Notes under the pieces: model-generated
The model's input: the letters and a program-made list of their open reading frames with translations, nothing else
Database searches by the model: none
Told to the model about the DNA's origin: nothing
Origin: Argyresthia goedartella
Taxonomy: Eukaryota; Arthropoda; Insecta; Lepidoptera; Argyresthiidae
NCBI GenBank assembly: GCA_949825045.1
Contig: OX463807.1
Span: forward strand, 13,107,501-13,171,500
DNA: 64,000 nucleotides
Direction: 5' to 3'
Translations under genes and position numbers: made by a program
In this document: piece after piece, positions 63,385-64,000 of the stretch
How positions within the stretch are numbered: position 1 is the first letter of the stretch
Layout: the number at the start of each line of letters is the position of its first letter

Positions 63385-64000
63385 CAATTGATTAGTTCAT
63401 ATATATTTTTAATTTCCTCGTACAACGCGAATGATATATGGTGCTTAAGATGATTTCCGCCTCGTCATATCTGGTTAGTAATCTGTGGCCTTGTGACGAC
63501 TTATAAATACACTCGCTCGCGAATAATAATATCACTTGTCGGAAATTATCTACTTTCTGCACTAGCTTTTAGAAAATAGTATTGACAATGCTTGACGCCC
63601 AGAACAATAATTGTTCTGAGGCTTGACAGGTTTTACTCGTACATTTATTGCGGGGCATGCGGGAATTTTGCTGGAAATGGGCTCTACTTTTACGCCTCAC
63701 AACATAAGACAAATCATCCTGTACAGACACCAGTGCCAGTGCCAGTCTCACTACCGGGTTTCTCACTGACACACATATAAAAACACACCCTCATACACAA
63801 ACACACCCATCAACAAAGTCTACACGATTACAACAATATAACGGGCGCTTATAGATGATCATTCTCAATTACGCCACGATCTCCTCCAGTTATAGCTTCT
63901 GGACCTTGTACCGCAATTGTTTCCTGACTTCGTGAGTCATGAGAACTATAAGTACAATCGAACCGAATTTCGAATCGAATCGAACATAGCATCACGCCTT
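63385..64000. other. Unrecognised DNA to the window end
   Basis: No supported gene. Short frames at 63569-63780 on both strands lack motifs. A CA-rich stretch (63770-63810) and aatcgaa repeats near 63957-63985 are simple sequence. Confidence 0.4.

Overview
The window looks like a repeat-dense piece of an insect genome, most likely a moth or butterfly. The evidence is an AT-rich background, one spliced gene of the insect-specific Osiris (DUF1676) family, maT-type (DD37D) mariners of the kind described in silkmoth, tRNA-derived SINEs with a GGTTCGAATCT box B, and dispersed repeats of the 'tcggact...agggttccgt...acagacagac...acggaaccct' type that I associate with Lepidoptera. The assignment is from memory of such repeats, not from a search.

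Layout. 1-6 kb: dispersed repeats, a decayed maT mariner and unrecognised DNA. 6.26-7.79 kb: the last three coding exons of an Osiris-like gene, the only clear host gene. 8.3-11.9 kb: an unclassified repeat (family X) split by a 3.26-kb non-autonomous LTR element whose LTRs hold a 51-bp tandem array. 12.1-17.6 kb: a DIRS-like tyrosine-recombinase retrotransposon (DIRS-A, minus strand). 17.9-19.7 kb: a SINE and hairpin-rich unrecognised DNA. 19.7-25.1 kb: an I/R1/LOA-type LINE (minus) split by a jockey/CR1-type LINE (plus). 25.1-27.0 kb: jockey-type family Y copy 1, split by a TTAA-flanked MITE. 27.4-28.0 kb: a broken DUF7869-like gene. 28.4-36.9 kb: an old DIRS recombinase gene interrupted by a nearly intact second DIRS (DIRS-B), itself interrupted by a complete piggyBac with an open 618-codon transposase. 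37-40.2 kb: a second copy of X split by another LTR element that contains a second maT mariner. 40.4-44.6 kb: a SINE, a LINE tail, unrecognised DNA and a third X copy. 44.6-50.3 kb: an RTE LINE split by a jockey-type LINE split by a broken piggyBac. 50.3-56 kb: family Y copy 2 (minus) carrying a dead DD34D mariner. 56-64 kb: dispersed repeats, a short tandem array, LINE fragments, and a fragment like the N-terminus of a Crypton recombinase.

The most informative signal is the comparison of the two DIRS elements. They differ clearly in sequence but share the same inferred expression plan: (1) a phase-1 intron after a short Arg/Ser-rich Gag exon; (2) an in-frame T-TTA-AAC heptamer in gag exactly where the -1 frame opens into pol; (3) a 4-nt overlap of the pol stop with the recombinase start. 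They also share an end-site layout, GGTAAGTTCGTTT-N8-ATTAT, at the internal complementary region, and ATAAT at both insertion junctions. These points are read directly from the sequence; their function is inference.

Several elements serve as empty-site controls for each other inside the window (X copies A/B/C and family Y copies 1/2), so insertion points and target duplications can be read directly.
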